The notes: generated from the letters alone by a model not told the origin. 64,000 bases of DNA from Massilia sp. IC2-477 (GCF_020707265.1 NZ_JAJFEQ010000015.1:1-64000); one strand, 5' to 3'; positions 1 through 12,877 are shown, counted from the first letter of the stretch. Numbers and translations: made by a program.

Positions 1-126
1 GGCGACAACGTGTCGATCACCGTCAAGCTGATCGCTCCGATCGCGATGGAAGAAGGTCTGCGCTTCGCAATCCGCGAAGGCGGCCGTACCGTCGGCGCCG
101 GCGTGGTTGCCAAGATCATCGCCTAA
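1..126 (+). CDS. tuf: Elongation factor Tu, C-terminal fragment
   Basis: The window opens inside this gene. The last 41 codons are visible, from GDNVSITVKLIAP to GAGVVAKIIA and a TAA stop, which is the domain 3 end of EF-Tu, the GTPase that carries aminoacyl-tRNA to the ribosome. The tail is the standard bacterial one. Its place just before tRNA-Trp, secE and nusG is the usual betaproteobacterial order for one of the two tuf copies. The start, GTP-binding domain and copy number cannot be judged from this window. Confidence 0.97.
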   Translation, partial: GDNVSITVKLIAPIAMEEGLRFAIREGGRTVGAGVVAKIIA

Positions 127-138
127 TAGGTGATGCGC

Positions 139-164
139 GAGGGAAGCGTCACAACGCTTCCCTC
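139..164 (+). terminator. Hairpin after tuf, possible weak terminator
   Basis: A perfect 10-bp stem (139-148 with 155-164, loop TCACAA) begins 12 bases after the tuf stop. There is no U-run behind it, so it may be an mRNA 3'-end stabiliser or a leaky terminator. It precedes the tRNA-Trp promoter. Confidence 0.45.
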
Positions 165-172
165 CAACAGCA

Positions 173-201
173 TTGCCTGGCACGCGCGTGCCATGTATAA
201 T
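173..201 (+). promoter_or_regulatory. Sigma-70 promoter for tRNA-Trp / secE / nusG
   Basis: TTGCCT at 173-178 and a perfect TATAAT at 196-201 are separated by exactly 17 bases. The predicted start, about 6-8 bases after the -10, lies 15-20 bases before the tRNA 5' end at 227. It would drive the tRNA and probably the secE-nusG transcript behind it. Confidence 0.8.
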
Positions 202-226
202 GCTGGATTCAGCGAGAAGTTTTCGT

Positions 227-302
227 AGGGGTGTAGCTCAATTGGCAGAGCGTCGGTCTCCAAAACCGAAGGTCGCGGGTTCGATTCCCTCCGCCCCTGC
301 CA
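227..302 (+). tRNA. tRNA-Trp (anticodon CCA)
   Basis: A 76-base tRNA with an encoded 3' CCA. The acceptor stem pairs AGGGGTG with CGCCCCT (one wobble). The anticodon stem is 253-257 with 265-269, with a 7-base loop holding CCA at 260-262, and the T loop is TTCGATT. It closely matches enterobacterial tRNA-Trp. Its position between tuf and secE is conserved in betaproteobacteria. Confidence 0.97.
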
Positions 303-338
303 CCGAATTCTGGTGCGCAAGCATCGAAAGAAAAGAAG

Positions 339-728
339 ATGTCCAATCAATCCGTGCAAACTGTCAGCACCTCGAATGACAAGTTCAAGGTCGCCCTGGC
401 GGTAGTTGCCACGATTGCAGGCGTTGTCGGGTTCTTTTACCTGAAAGGCCAGAACAAACCAGCCTTGGTCGCCGCCGGCGCCCTCGTGGCTGGTTTAGTT
501 TTTGCTGTCCTGCTTTTGTGGACTTCCACCACTGGTCGTGATTTCCTGAACTTCGCCAAGGAGTCGGTGCGCGAGACCAAGAAAGTTGTGTGGCCTACCC
601 GCCGCGAAGCCACCCAGATCACCGGCATCGTGTTTGCCTTCGTGGTCGTGACGGCGATTTTCCTGTGGGGCACGGATAAGGTGTTGGAGTTCGTATTGTA
701 CGACCTGGTCCTGGGATGGAAAAACTGA
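339..728 (+). CDS. secE: Preprotein translocase subunit SecE
   Basis: SecE (129 residues; E. coli has 127) clamps SecY in the inner-membrane SecYEG channel. Three hydrophobic segments are visible, at about residues 18-38, 42-61 and 97-122. Between the second and third lies the conserved amphipathic stretch with the VRETKKVVWPTRREA signature, typical of three-helix proteobacterial SecE. It follows tRNA-Trp by 36 bases. Its TGA stop overlaps the likely nusG start (TGATG at 726-730), so the two are probably translationally coupled. Confidence 0.96.
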   Translation: MSNQSVQTVSTSNDKFKVALAVVATIAGVVGFFYLKGQNKPALVAAGALVAGLVFAVLLLWTSTTGRDFLNFAKESVRETKKVVWPTRREATQITGIVFAFVVVTAIFLWGTDKVLEFVLYDLVLGWKN

Positions 729-1342
729 TGAGCGAAAACGTGCAAGACAATGCGCCGGGCCAAGACCCGGCGCAAGACGCTGGTGCGGCTCCCGTGAGTG
801 TCCCGGTCAACAACAAGCGCTGGTACGTCGTCCACGTCTACTCCGGCATGGAAAAGAGCGTCATGCGCGCCCTGACCGAGCGCATCGAGCGCGCCGGCAT
901 GCAGCAGCAGTTCGGCCAGATCCTGGTTCCGACCGAGGAAGTCGTCGAAATGCGCAACGGCACCAAGGCCGTCTCCGAGCGTCGTTTCTTCCCGGGCTAT
1001 GTCCTGGTTGAGATGGAAATGACGGACGAGACCTGGCACCTGGTCAAGAACACCAGCAAGGTCACCGGTTTCATCGGTGGCAAGTCGAACAAGCCGACGC
1101 CAATCCCGGCGCGCGAGATCGACAAGATCATGCAGCAGGTCCAGGAAGGCGTCGAAAAGCCGCGTCCGAAAGTCCTGTACGAAGTGGGCGAGCAGGTCCG
1201 CATCAAGGAAGGCCCGTTCACCGACTTCAACGGCAATGTCGAAGAAGTCAACTACGAAAAATCGAAGGTGCGTGTCTCTGTCACCATCTTCGGCCGCGCA
1301 ACTCCGGTGGAACTGGAGTTCGGGCAGGTAGAGAAAGTCTAA
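728..1342 (+). CDS. nusG: Transcription termination/antitermination protein NusG
   Basis: NusG binds the RNA polymerase clamp and links it to Rho or the ribosome. The NGN domain starts at about residue 30 with the RWYVVHVYSGMEK motif, and the KOW domain lies in the last 60 residues (GEQVRIKEGPFTDFNG). ATG 728 (204 residues) is chosen because it overlaps the secE stop and has a GGA-rich stretch upstream. An in-frame ATG at 716 would add four residues. About 25 acidic, Ala/Pro-rich N-terminal residues make it longer than the 181-residue E. coli protein, a common beta-proteobacterial extension. Confidence 0.95.
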   Translation: MSENVQDNAPGQDPAQDAGAAPVSVPVNNKRWYVVHVYSGMEKSVMRALTERIERAGMQQQFGQILVPTEEVVEMRNGTKAVSERRFFPGYVLVEMEMTDETWHLVKNTSKVTGFIGGKSNKPTPIPAREIDKIMQQVQEGVEKPRPKVLYEVGEQVRIKEGPFTDFNGNVEEVNYEKSKVRVSVTIFGRATPVELEFGQVEKV

Positions 1343-1402
1343 AACGCCGAATCGGAGCGTCGCAGCAGCAAGGCGGAATCCGGTAAGAGGAGCCCCGCCG
1401 AA

Positions 1403-1430
1403 GAGTAGTAGCGGTGGGGCGCTACTACTC
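1403..1430 (+). promoter_or_regulatory. Long hairpin in the rplK leader
   Basis: A perfect 11-bp stem (1403-1413 with 1420-1430, loop GTGGGG) ends 22 bases before the rplK ATG and leaves the Shine-Dalgarno sequence TAGGAG free. In E. coli, ribosomal protein L1 represses the rplKA mRNA at its leader, so this hairpin is a candidate for that control or for mRNA processing. No U-run follows it. Confidence 0.5.
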
Positions 1431-1452
1431 AATGCCAACTTAGGAGCCAGAC

Positions 1453-1884
1453 ATGGCAAAGAAGATTATTGGCTTTATCAAGCTGCAAGTCGCAGCCGGT
1501 AAGGCAAACCCCTCCCCACCGATCGGCCCGGCACTGGGCCAGCGCGGTCTGAACATCATGGAATTCTGCAAGGCGTTCAACGCCCAGACCCAAGGCTTCG
1601 AGCCGGGCATGCCGATTCCGGTCGTGATCACCGCCTTCGCGGACAAGTCCTTCACCTTCGTGATGAAGACCCCGCCGGCAACCTACCTGATCAAGAAAGC
1701 CGCTGGCATCGCCAAGGGTTCGCCGAAGCCACATACCGACAAGGTTGGCACGCTGACCCGTGCACAGGCTGAAGAAATCGCAAAAACCAAGCAGCCGGAC
1801 CTGACCGCCGCCGACATGGACGCCGCAGTGCGTATCATCGCTGGCTCGGCACGTTCGATGGGCATCACGGTGGAGGGTGTGTAA
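1453..1884 (+). CDS. rplK: 50S ribosomal protein L11
   Basis: L11 (143 residues) binds the GTPase-associated region of 23S rRNA and is needed for RelA sensing of uncharged tRNA. The N-terminal domain shows the proline helix motif ANPSPPIGPALGQ. The C-terminal RNA-binding domain ends with ARSMGITVEG. Length and sequence are canonical. AGGAG lies upstream at 1442-1446. Its TAA stop overlaps the rplA ATG by one base, so the two are coupled. Confidence 0.98.
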   Translation: MAKKIIGFIKLQVAAGKANPSPPIGPALGQRGLNIMEFCKAFNAQTQGFEPGMPIPVVITAFADKSFTFVMKTPPATYLIKKAAGIAKGSPKPHTDKVGTLTRAQAEEIAKTKQPDLTAADMDAAVRIIAGSARSMGITVEGV

Positions 1885-2582
1885 TGGCTAAGCTGTCCAA
1901 GCGCGTTAAAGCAATGAAAGATAAAGTGGACCGCAACAAGGTCTACGCGTTCGACAACGCTGTGTCGATCGTCAAGGAATTCGCCACCGCCAAGTTCAAC
2001 GAGTCGATCGACGTGTCGATCCAGCTCGGCGTGGATCCGAAGAAGTCGGACCAGGTCGTCCGCGGTTCGGTCGTCCTGCCAGCAGGCACCGGCAAGACCG
2101 TGCGCGTCGCTGTCTTCGCTTCGGGCGACAAGGCTGAAGCTGCCAAAGCAGCCGGCGCCGACATCGTCGGTATGGAAGACCTGGCAGAGCGCGTCAAGGC
2201 CGGCGACATGCCGTTCGACATCGTGATCGCTTCGCCGGACACCATGCGTATCGTTGGTACCCTGGGTCAGATCCTGGGCCCGCGCGGCCTGATGCCGAAC
2301 CCGAAGGTCGGCACCGTGACCCCGGACGTGGCTGGCGCCGTCAAGAACGCCAAGGCTGGTCAGGTCCAGTACCGTACCGACAAGGCAGGTATCATCCACG
2401 CCACCATCGGCCGCAAGTCGTTCTCGGACGACCAGCTGAAGACCAACCTGGCAGCACTGCTGGACGCCCTGAACAAGGCCAAGCCGGCAACCTCGAAGGG
2501 CGTGTACCTGCGCAAGGTCGCCCTGTCGTCGACCATGGGCGCCGGCGTCCGCGTCGACCACGCTTCGATCGCTGCTGCTTAA
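1884..2582 (+). CDS. rplA: 50S ribosomal protein L1
   Basis: L1 (232 residues, E. coli 234) forms the L1 stalk that moves deacylated tRNA out of the E site, and in many bacteria it represses its own mRNA. The sequence shows the conserved ILGPRGLMPNPKVGTVT loop at about residues 130-146 and a normal C-terminus. The start overlaps the rplK stop. Downstream lie a REP-like repeat and the L10 leader, so transcription probably continues or restarts before rplJ. Confidence 0.98.
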   Translation: MAKLSKRVKAMKDKVDRNKVYAFDNAVSIVKEFATAKFNESIDVSIQLGVDPKKSDQVVRGSVVLPAGTGKTVRVAVFASGDKAEAAKAAGADIVGMEDLAERVKAGDMPFDIVIASPDTMRIVGTLGQILGPRGLMPNPKVGTVTPDVAGAVKNAKAGQVQYRTDKAGIIHATIGRKSFSDDQLKTNLAALLDALNKAKPATSKGVYLRKVALSSTMGAGVRVDHASIAAA

Positions 2583-2605
2583 TCGATGACTGCGCGAAAG
2601 CGCGG

Positions 2606-2637
2606 TCGTCGTCCCGGCGAAGGCCGGGAACCAAGTT
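2606..2637. repeat. REP-like palindromic repeat, copy 1
   Basis: CGTCGTCCCGGCGAAG followed by GCCGGGAACCAAG. The core pairs CCCGGC (2613-2618) with GCCGGG (2623-2628) around a GAAG loop. The same unit recurs at 8334-8413 (inverted pair) and 32326-32360. Here it lies between rplA and the rplJ leader. Confidence 0.75.
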
Positions 2638-2699
2638 TCTCGTATTAAGTCCCTGCAGCTTCAACGCAGGGCGCATCTTTGGGCTGTCGGGGCAATTCA

Positions 2700-2800
2700 C
2701 CGCTCCGGCAGGCAGTCAAAGACCGTTGGGCCGATGGCAGAGGTTGAGCCGGAGGTTAATAGACCACCCAACGCAGATGGTGTACCCGAACAAGTTTTGT
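2700..2800 (+). promoter_or_regulatory. L10 leader (rplJ-rplL autoregulatory RNA)
   Basis: The 325-base gap before rplJ holds a block resembling the L10 leader family: GACCGTTGGG at 2721-2730, then a purine-rich segment and CCACCCAACGCAGATGGTG at about 2764-2782. A 7-bp long-range pairing joins CGTTGGG (2724-2730) to CCCAACG (2767-2773). In E. coli the L10-L7/L12 complex binds this leader and represses translation of rplJL. The exact ends are estimated. Confidence 0.7.
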
Positions 2801-2907
2801 AGTCCACGCTGCGTGAATGTATCCGCGTCAGATTGGCTTCTTAACTTCGGACGCCGTGTTCGAACCGATGCAGGCGCTGTTGCTTGCATCATTTAAGGAG
2901 ATTGACC

Positions 2908-3438
2908 GTGGGTCTTAATCTGAATGACAAAAAGGTCGTCGTCGAAGAAGTGAGCGCGAAAGTAGCAACCGCGCAAACCATCGTCGTGGCTGAGTACCGT
3001 GGCATCCAGGTTGCTCACTTGACCAAGCTCCGTGCATCCGCACGTGCCCAGGGCGTGTACCTGCGTGTTCTGAAGAACACGCTGGCTCGTCGCTCTGTCG
3101 AAGGCACGCAGTTTGCCCCGCTGGCTGATTCCATGACCGGTCCGCTGATCTATTCGATCTCGGACGACGCCGTTGCAGCAGCGAAAGTCATCAATGACTT
3201 CGCCAAAACCAACGACAAGCTGGTCGTGAAAGCCGGTAACTACGCAGGTAAGCAGCTCGATGTAGCTGGCGTTACCGCGTTGGCAAGCATCCCGTCCCGT
3301 GAAGTCCTCATCTCGCAGCTGTTGGGCGTCATGCTGGCACCGGTTTCGGGCTTTGCACGTGGTCTGGCTGCCCTGGCAGCGAAAAAAGGCGAAGGTTCCG
3401 CAGCTGCTCCAGCAGCCGAAGAAACCGCCGCAGCTTAA
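2908..3438 (+). CDS. rplJ: 50S ribosomal protein L10
   Basis: L10 anchors L7/L12 dimers on the ribosomal stalk. The start is GTG 2908, seven bases after AAGGAG (2895-2900), giving 176 residues that begin MGLNLNDKK. An upstream TTG in frame would lie over the ribosome binding site and is rejected. The N-terminal rRNA-binding domain (VVAEYRGIQVAHLTKLR) is typical. The C-terminal helix that carries L12 ends in an Ala/Glu-rich tail slightly longer than in E. coli. It is followed by rplL after 63 bases. Confidence 0.97.
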   Translation: MGLNLNDKKVVVEEVSAKVATAQTIVVAEYRGIQVAHLTKLRASARAQGVYLRVLKNTLARRSVEGTQFAPLADSMTGPLIYSISDDAVAAAKVINDFAKTNDKLVVKAGNYAGKQLDVAGVTALASIPSREVLISQLLGVMLAPVSGFARGLAALAAKKGEGSAAAPAAEETAAA

Positions 3439-3501
3439 TAGCCGCGCCTTTTTTCTCAAGTACCAACCTGAACTACACACACAACATATTTGGAGTTTCA
3501 A

Positions 3502-3879
3502 ATGGCAATTAGCAAAGACGATATCCTGAACGCAGTGAGCGAAATGTCCGTCATGGACCTGAACGACCTGGTGAAGGCATTCGAAGAGAAGTTCGGCGTG
3601 TCGGCAGCTGCAATGGCAGCACCGGCAGCTGGCGGCGCCGCTGGCGGCGCAGCTGCTGCTGAAGAGCAGACCGAGTTCAACGTCGTGCTGACCGAAGTCG
3701 GCGCGAACAAGGTCGGCGTCATCAAGGCCGTCCGTGAAATCACCGGCCTGGGTCTGAAGGAAGCCAAAGACGTCGTCGACGGCGCACCGAAGACCGTGAA
3801 AGAAGCTCTGCCGAAAGCTGAAGCTGAAGCCGCTAAGAAGAAGCTGGAAGAAGCTGGCGCCAAGGCCGATCTGAAGTAA
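3502..3879 (+). CDS. rplL: 50S ribosomal protein L7/L12
   Basis: L7/L12 (125 residues) recruits translational GTPases. The N-terminal dimerisation region (MAISKDDILNAVSEMSVMDL), an Ala/Gly-rich hinge at about residues 34-53, and the compact C-terminal domain with KVGVIKAVREITGLGLKEAK are all present. The start is ATG 3502, six bases after GGAG. A 5'-shifted TTG at 3490 overlaps the ribosome binding site and is rejected. Confidence 0.98.
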   Translation: MAISKDDILNAVSEMSVMDLNDLVKAFEEKFGVSAAAMAAPAAGGAAGGAAAAEEQTEFNVVLTEVGANKVGVIKAVREITGLGLKEAKDVVDGAPKTVKEALPKAEAEAAKKKLEEAGAKADLK

Positions 3880-4173
3880 TGCATTTGCAATGGGCACTCC
3901 AGGGTGCCCAGCGCGGGAGTCAAAGCTTGCAAACCTGCCGAAAGGGAGGGGATGCGGCTTTGGCTCTTTTGTCGTCCCTGAAACAAACGTTTGCGTCAGG
4001 TGCCGATAAGCAACAAAAGTAGTCTCAGCAGCAGAAGTCGGAAATATCGTAACACAGCAGTACGGCTGTCTTAATCACCTGACGGGAAAGCAGAGGCTTC
4101 AGGCCTTGCGTGTGGTGCGACCACCACTGGCAATTCCTGAATTCTCATCCTTTCTGTCACTCACGGAGTGTCC
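3880..4173 (+). promoter_or_regulatory. rplL-rpoB intergenic leader
   Basis: This 294-base gap has no credible coding frame. It holds a hairpin at 3891-3910 (TGGGCAC with GTGCCCA) that starts 11 bases after the rplL stop and lacks a U-run. In E. coli the matching gap carries an attenuator and an RNase III site that set the ratio of L12 to polymerase subunits. The hairpin here could serve that role. Confidence 0.5.
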
Positions 4174-8283
<4,110 letters not shown>

Positions 8284-8333
8284 GCAGGGCCGGCATGGCC
8301 GCCAGCCTTCGGGCTCGGCCTGCTGCCCTTGAA

Positions 8334-8413
8334 TCGTCGCCCCGGCGCAGGCTGGGGCCTAAGCCCGGTGAGTTGACCGGCAAACTTGGATCCCGGCCTG
8401 CGCCGGGATGACG
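8334..8413. repeat. Inverted pair of REP-like units between rpoB and rpoC
   Basis: Unit 1 at 8334-8363 (TCGTCGCCCCGGCGCAGG, then CTGGGGCCTAAG) and unit 2 at 8385-8413 (CTTGGATCCCGGCCTGCG, then CCGGGATGACG) lie head to head, 21 bases apart, in a BIME-like arrangement. They match the repeats at 2606 and 32326. No coding frame or terminator was seen in the rest of the 227-base gap. Confidence 0.75.
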
Positions 8414-8510
8414 CTTTCAAGGGTAAGTGGGTTCAGCAAGCACCGGCGAAAATCGGTGAGAACTGGCGGTAGTAGTACTCAGTAAAGAATTCAATCACCT
8501 GGAGTGATAC

Positions 8511-11500
8511 ATGAAAGCACTGCTCGATCTATTCAAGCAAGTTCAAACGAACGAAAGCTTCGACGCCATCAAGATTGGCCTGGCGTCGCCCGAGAAAATC
8601 CGTTCGTGGTCCTACGGCGAAGTCAAGAAGCCGGAAACCATCAACTACCGCACCTTCAAGCCTGAGCGCGACGGCCTGTTCTGCGCCAAGATCTTTGGCC
8701 CGATCAAGGACTACGAATGCCTGTGCGGCAAGTACAAGCGCCTGAAGCACCGCGGCGTCATCTGCGAAAAGTGCGGCGTCGAAGTCACGCTCGCTAAAGT
8801 GCGCCGTGAGCGCATGGGCCACATCGAGCTGGCCTCGCCGACCGCCCACATCTGGTTCCTGAAATCGCTGCCGTCGCGTCTGGGCATGGTCCTGGACATG
8901 ACCCTGCGCGATATCGAACGCGTGCTGTACTTCGAAGCATACGTCGTGACCGATCCGGGCATGACCCCGCTGAAGAAGTGCCAGATCATGTCGGAAGACG
9001 ACTACGCCGCCAAGTACGAAGAGTACGGCGACGACTTCACCGCATTCATGGGCGCCGAAGGCATCCGTGAACTGCTGCGCTCGATCGACATCCACCGCGA
9101 TGCCGAAGCCCTGCGCGTCGAGCTGAAAGAGTCGAAATCCGAAGCCAAGATCAAGAAATACGCCAAGCGCCTGAAGGTGCTCGAGGCGTTCCAGCGCTCG
9201 GGCATCAAGCCTGAGTGGATGATCATGGAAGTGCTCCCGGTCCTGCCGCCGGAGCTGCGTCCGCTCGTCCCGCTGGATGGTGGCCGTTTCGCTACCTCCG
9301 ACCTGAACGACCTGTATCGCCGCGTCATCAACCGTAACAACCGTCTGAAGCGCCTGATGGAACTGCGCGCTCCGGAAATCATTACGCGTAACGAAAAGCG
9401 CATGCTGCAGGAAGCAGTGGACTCGCTGCTGGACAACGGCCGTCGCGGCAAAGCGATGACCGGCGCCAACAAGCGTCCGCTGAAGTCGCTGGCTGAAATG
9501 ATCAAGGGTAAGGGCGGCCGTTTCCGTCAGAACCTGCTGGGTAAACGCGTCGACTACTCGGGCCGTTCGGTCATCGTGGTCGGTCCGCAGCTGAAACTGC
9601 ACCAGTGCGGCCTGCCGAAGCTGATGGCCCTGGAACTGTTCAAGCCCTTCATCTTCAACAAGCTGGAACTGATGGGTCTCGCGACCACCATCAAGGCTGC
9701 CAAGAAGCTGGTCGAAATCCAGGAACCGGTGGTCTGGGACATCCTGGAAGAAGTCATCAAAGAACACCCGGTCATGCTGAACCGTGCACCAACCCTGCAC
9801 CGTCTCGGTATCCAGGCGTTCGAGCCGGTCCTGATCGAAGGTAAAGCGATCCAGCTGCACCCGCTGGTCTGCGCGGCGTTCAACGCCGACTTCGACGGTG
9901 ACCAGATGGCAGTCCACGTGCCGCTGTCGATCGAAGCGCAGATGGAAGCGCGCACCCTGATGCTGGCGTCGAACAACATCCTGTTCCCGTCGAACGGCGA
10001 GCCGTCGATCGTCCCGTCGCAGGATATCGTGCTGGGTCTGTACTACGCGACCCGCGAAGCGATCAACGCCAAGGGCGAGGGCATGCTGTTCCCGGACGTG
10101 TCGGAAGTCATCCGCGCGTACGACAACAAGGAAGTCGAACTGGCGACCCGCATCACCGTGCGTATCGTCGAGAACCCGAAGGATCCGGCTACCGGCGAAT
10201 TCGTGCAGACCCTGACCCGCTACGAGACCACCGTCGGCCGTGCGATCCTGTCCGAGATCCTGCCGAAAGGCCTGCCGTTCTCGGTGCTGAACCGCGCCCT
10301 GAAGAAGAAGGAAATCTCGAAGCTGATCAACACGTCGTTCCGCAAGTGCGGCCTGCGTGCGACCGTCGTCTTCGCGGACAAGCTGATGCAGTCGGGCTTC
10401 CGCCTGGCGACCCGCGCCGGCATCTCGATCGCCGTCGACGACATGCTGATCCCGGACGTCAAGAAGGGCATGATCGCAACCGCCGAAGCGGAAGTGAAGC
10501 AGATCGAGCAGCAGTACGCTTCGGGTCTGGTCACCGCCGGCGAGCGTTACAACAAGGTCGTCGACATCTGGGGCAAGACCTCGGACGAAGTCGGCAAGGC
10601 GATGATGGACCAGCTGAAAGTGGAACCGGTCACCAAGCGTGACGGCACCGAAGGCACCCAGGAATCGTTCAACGCGATTTACATGATGGCCGACTCGGGC
10701 GCCCGTGGTTCGGCAGCGCAGATCCGCCAGCTGGCTGGTATGCGAGGCCTGATGGCCAAGCCGGACGGTTCGATTATCGAAACGCCGATTACCGCGAACT
10801 TCCGCGAAGGCCTGAACGTTCTGCAGTACTTCATCTCGACCCACGGCGCTCGTAAAGGTCTGGCGGATACGGCACTGAAGACCGCGAACTCGGGTTACCT
10901 GACCCGCCGCCTGGTCGACGTGACCCAGGATCTGGTGGTCATCGAGGACGATTGCGGCACCACCAACGGCACGCACATGAAGGCGATGGTCGAAGGCGGT
11001 GAAGTCATCGAGCCGCTGCGCGACCGTATCCTCGGCCGCGTGACCGGTACCGACGTCGTGAATCCGGAAACCCAGGAAACCCTGTTCGAAGCCGGCACGC
11101 TGCTGGACGAAGACATGGTGGAAGAGATCGAACGCGTCGGCATCGACGAAGTGAAGGTCCGCACCCCGCTGAACTGCGACACCCGCTTCGGCCTGTGCGC
11201 CAAGTGCTACGGCCGCGACCTCGGCCGCGGCATGCTGGTCAACGCCGGCGAAGCAGTCGGTGTCGTGGCAGCACAGTCGATCGGTGAGCCGGGTACCCAG
11301 CTGACCATGCGTACCTTCCACATCGGTGGTGCGGCATCGCGTGCAGCAGTGGCATCGTCGGTCGAAGCCAAGTCGAACGGCACCGTGCGCTTCACCGCCA
11401 CGATGCGTTACGTCACCAACGGCAAGGGCGCGCAGATCGTCATCTCGCGTTCGGGCGAAGTCCTGATCACCGACGACCACGGCCGTGAGCGCGAGCGCCA

Positions 11501-12761
11501 CAAGGTGCCGTACGGCGCGACCCTGATCGTCAAGGATGGCATGGCTGTGAAGGCCGGTACCGCCCTGGCGACTTGGGATCCGCTGACCCGTCCGATCATT
11601 ACCGAGTACGCAGGTACCATCAAGTTCGAAAACGTGGAAGAGGGCGTCACCGTCGCTCGCCAGGTGGACGAAGTGACTGGCCTGTCGACCCTGGTCGCGA
11701 TCGATCCGAAGCGCCGCGGTTCGGGCAAGGTCCTGCGTCCGCAGGTCAAGCTGCTGAACGAAGAAGGCCAGGAAGTGAAGATCGCCGGCACCGAACACGC
11801 CGTGACGATCGGCTTCCAGGTCGGCGCGCTGATCATGGTGAAGGACGGTCAGCAAGTCTCGGTGGGTGAAGTGCTGGCACGTATCCCGACCGAATCGCAG
11901 AAGACCCGTGACATTACCGGTGGTCTGCCGCGCGTTGCCGAACTGTTCGAAGCACGTTCGCCGAAAGACGCGGGCATGCTGGCGGAAGTCACCGGTACCG
12001 TGGCATTCGGTAAGGAGACCAAGGGTAAGCAGCGTCTGGAAATTACCGACATGGACGGCAACAAGCACGAGTTCCTGATCACCAAGGACAAGCAAGTGCT
12101 GGTGCACGACGGCCAGGTGGTGAACAAGGGCGAGATGATCGTCGACGGTCCGGCCGATCCGCAGGATATCCTGCGCCTGCTGGGTATCGAAGCGCTGGCC
12201 CGCTACATCGTGGACGAAGTGCAGGACGTGTACCGTCTGCAGGGTGTGAAGATCAACGACAAGCACATCGAGGTGATCGTTCGCCAGATGCTGCGTCGTG
12301 TGCAGATCACCGATGCCGGCGACACCGACTACATCGTCGGCGAGCAGGTGGAGCGTTCGGAGCTGCTGGAAGAGAACGACAAGGTCAACGCCGTCGGCAA
12401 GCTGCCGGCGCAGTACGAAAACGTGCTGCTTGGTATTACCAAGGCATCGCTGTCGACCGACTCGTTCATCTCGGCCGCATCGTTCCAGGAAACCACCCGC
12501 GTCCTCACCGAAGCGGCGATCATGGGCAAGCGCGACGGTCTGCGCGGCCTGAAGGAAAACGTCATCGTCGGCCGCCTGATCCCTGGCGGTACCGGCCTGG
12601 CATTCCACCGCGCCCGCAAGGAAAAGGAAGTGTGGGAGGCGGAAGAGCGCCAGGCACTGCTGCAGCAGGAGAAGGCCAACATGGCCGCCGAGCTGCAGGC
12701 GATGGAAGACCAGCAGCAGGCTGCGGCTTCGGTCGAGCAGCATCATGGTGATGGCGAGTGA
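8511..12761 (+). CDS. rpoC: DNA-directed RNA polymerase subunit beta'
   Basis: RpoC (1416 residues, E. coli 1407) supplies the Mg-binding active site. N-terminal zinc cysteines appear as CLCGKYKRLKHRGVICEKC. The catalytic loop NADFDGD is at residues 458-464, the same numbering as E. coli D460, D462 and D464. The bridge-helix and trigger-loop region (DTALKTANSGYLTRRLVDV) is intact, as is the second zinc site (LNCDTRFGLCAKCYGRDL). A GGAG lies 7 bases before the ATG. It ends the operon and is followed by a strong terminator at 12791. Confidence 0.98.
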   Translation: MKALLDLFKQVQTNESFDAIKIGLASPEKIRSWSYGEVKKPETINYRTFKPERDGLFCAKIFGPIKDYECLCGKYKRLKHRGVICEKCGVEVTLAKVRRERMGHIELASPTAHIWFLKSLPSRLGMVLDMTLRDIERVLYFEAYVVTDPGMTPLKKCQIMSEDDYAAKYEEYGDDFTAFMGAEGIRELLRSIDIHRDAEALRVELKESKSEAKIKKYAKRLKVLEAFQRSGIKPEWMIMEVLPVLPPELRPLVPLDGGRFATSDLNDLYRRVINRNNRLKRLMELRAPEIITRNEKRMLQEAVDSLLDNGRRGKAMTGANKRPLKSLAEMIKGKGGRFRQNLLGKRVDYSGRSVIVVGPQLKLHQCGLPKLMALELFKPFIFNKLELMGLATTIKAAKKLVEIQEPVVWDILEEVIKEHPVMLNRAPTLHRLGIQAFEPVLIEGKAIQLHPLVCAAFNADFDGDQMAVHVPLSIEAQMEARTLMLASNNILFPSNGEPSIVPSQDIVLGLYYATREAINAKGEGMLFPDVSEVIRAYDNKEVELATRITVRIVENPKDPATGEFVQTLTRYETTVGRAILSEILPKGLPFSVLNRALKKKEISKLINTSFRKCGLRATVVFADKLMQSGFRLATRAGISIAVDDMLIPDVKKGMIATAEAEVKQIEQQYASGLVTAGERYNKVVDIWGKTSDEVGKAMMDQLKVEPVTKRDGTEGTQESFNAIYMMADSGARGSAAQIRQLAGMRGLMAKPDGSIIETPITANFREGLNVLQYFISTHGARKGLADTALKTANSGYLTRRLVDVTQDLVVIEDDCGTTNGTHMKAMVEGGEVIEPLRDRILGRVTGTDVVNPETQETLFEAGTLLDEDMVEEIERVGIDEVKVRTPLNCDTRFGLCAKCYGRDLGRGMLVNAGEAVGVVAAQSIGEPGTQLTMRTFHIGGAASRAAVASSVEAKSNGTVRFTATMRYVTNGKGAQIVISRSGEVLITDDHGRERERHKVPYGATLIVKDGMAVKAGTALATWDPLTRPIITEYAGTIKFENVEEGVTVARQVDEVTGLSTLVAIDPKRRGSGKVLRPQVKLLNEEGQEVKIAGTEHAVTIGFQVGALIMVKDGQQVSVGEVLARIPTESQKTRDITGGLPRVAELFEARSPKDAGMLAEVTGTVAFGKETKGKQRLEITDMDGNKHEFLITKDKQVLVHDGQVVNKGEMIVDGPADPQDILRLLGIEALARYIVDEVQDVYRLQGVKINDKHIEVIVRQMLRRVQITDAGDTDYIVGEQVERSELLEENDKVNAVGKLPAQYENVLLGITKASLSTDSFISAASFQETTRVLTEAAIMGKRDGLRGLKENVIVGRLIPGGTGLAFHRARKEKEVWEAEERQALLQQEKANMAAELQAMEDQQQAAASVEQHHGDGE

Positions 12762-12790
12762 TCGTCTGAGCTAGTAAGCTGAATTGAAGA

Positions 12791-12818
12791 CGGCACCCTG
12801 AGGGGTGCCGTTTTTTTT
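12791..12818 (+). terminator. Rho-independent terminator of the rpoBC operon
   Basis: An 8-bp GC-rich stem (12791-12798 CGGCACCC with 12803-12810 GGGTGCCG, loop TGAG) is followed directly by eight T residues (12811-12818). It lies 29 bases after the rpoC stop. Confidence 0.93.
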
Positions 12819-12877
12819 GCCTCGCAATCATCGAGCGATCGCGTACCATTGGCATCACCGCCAACCACAGTCATGCC

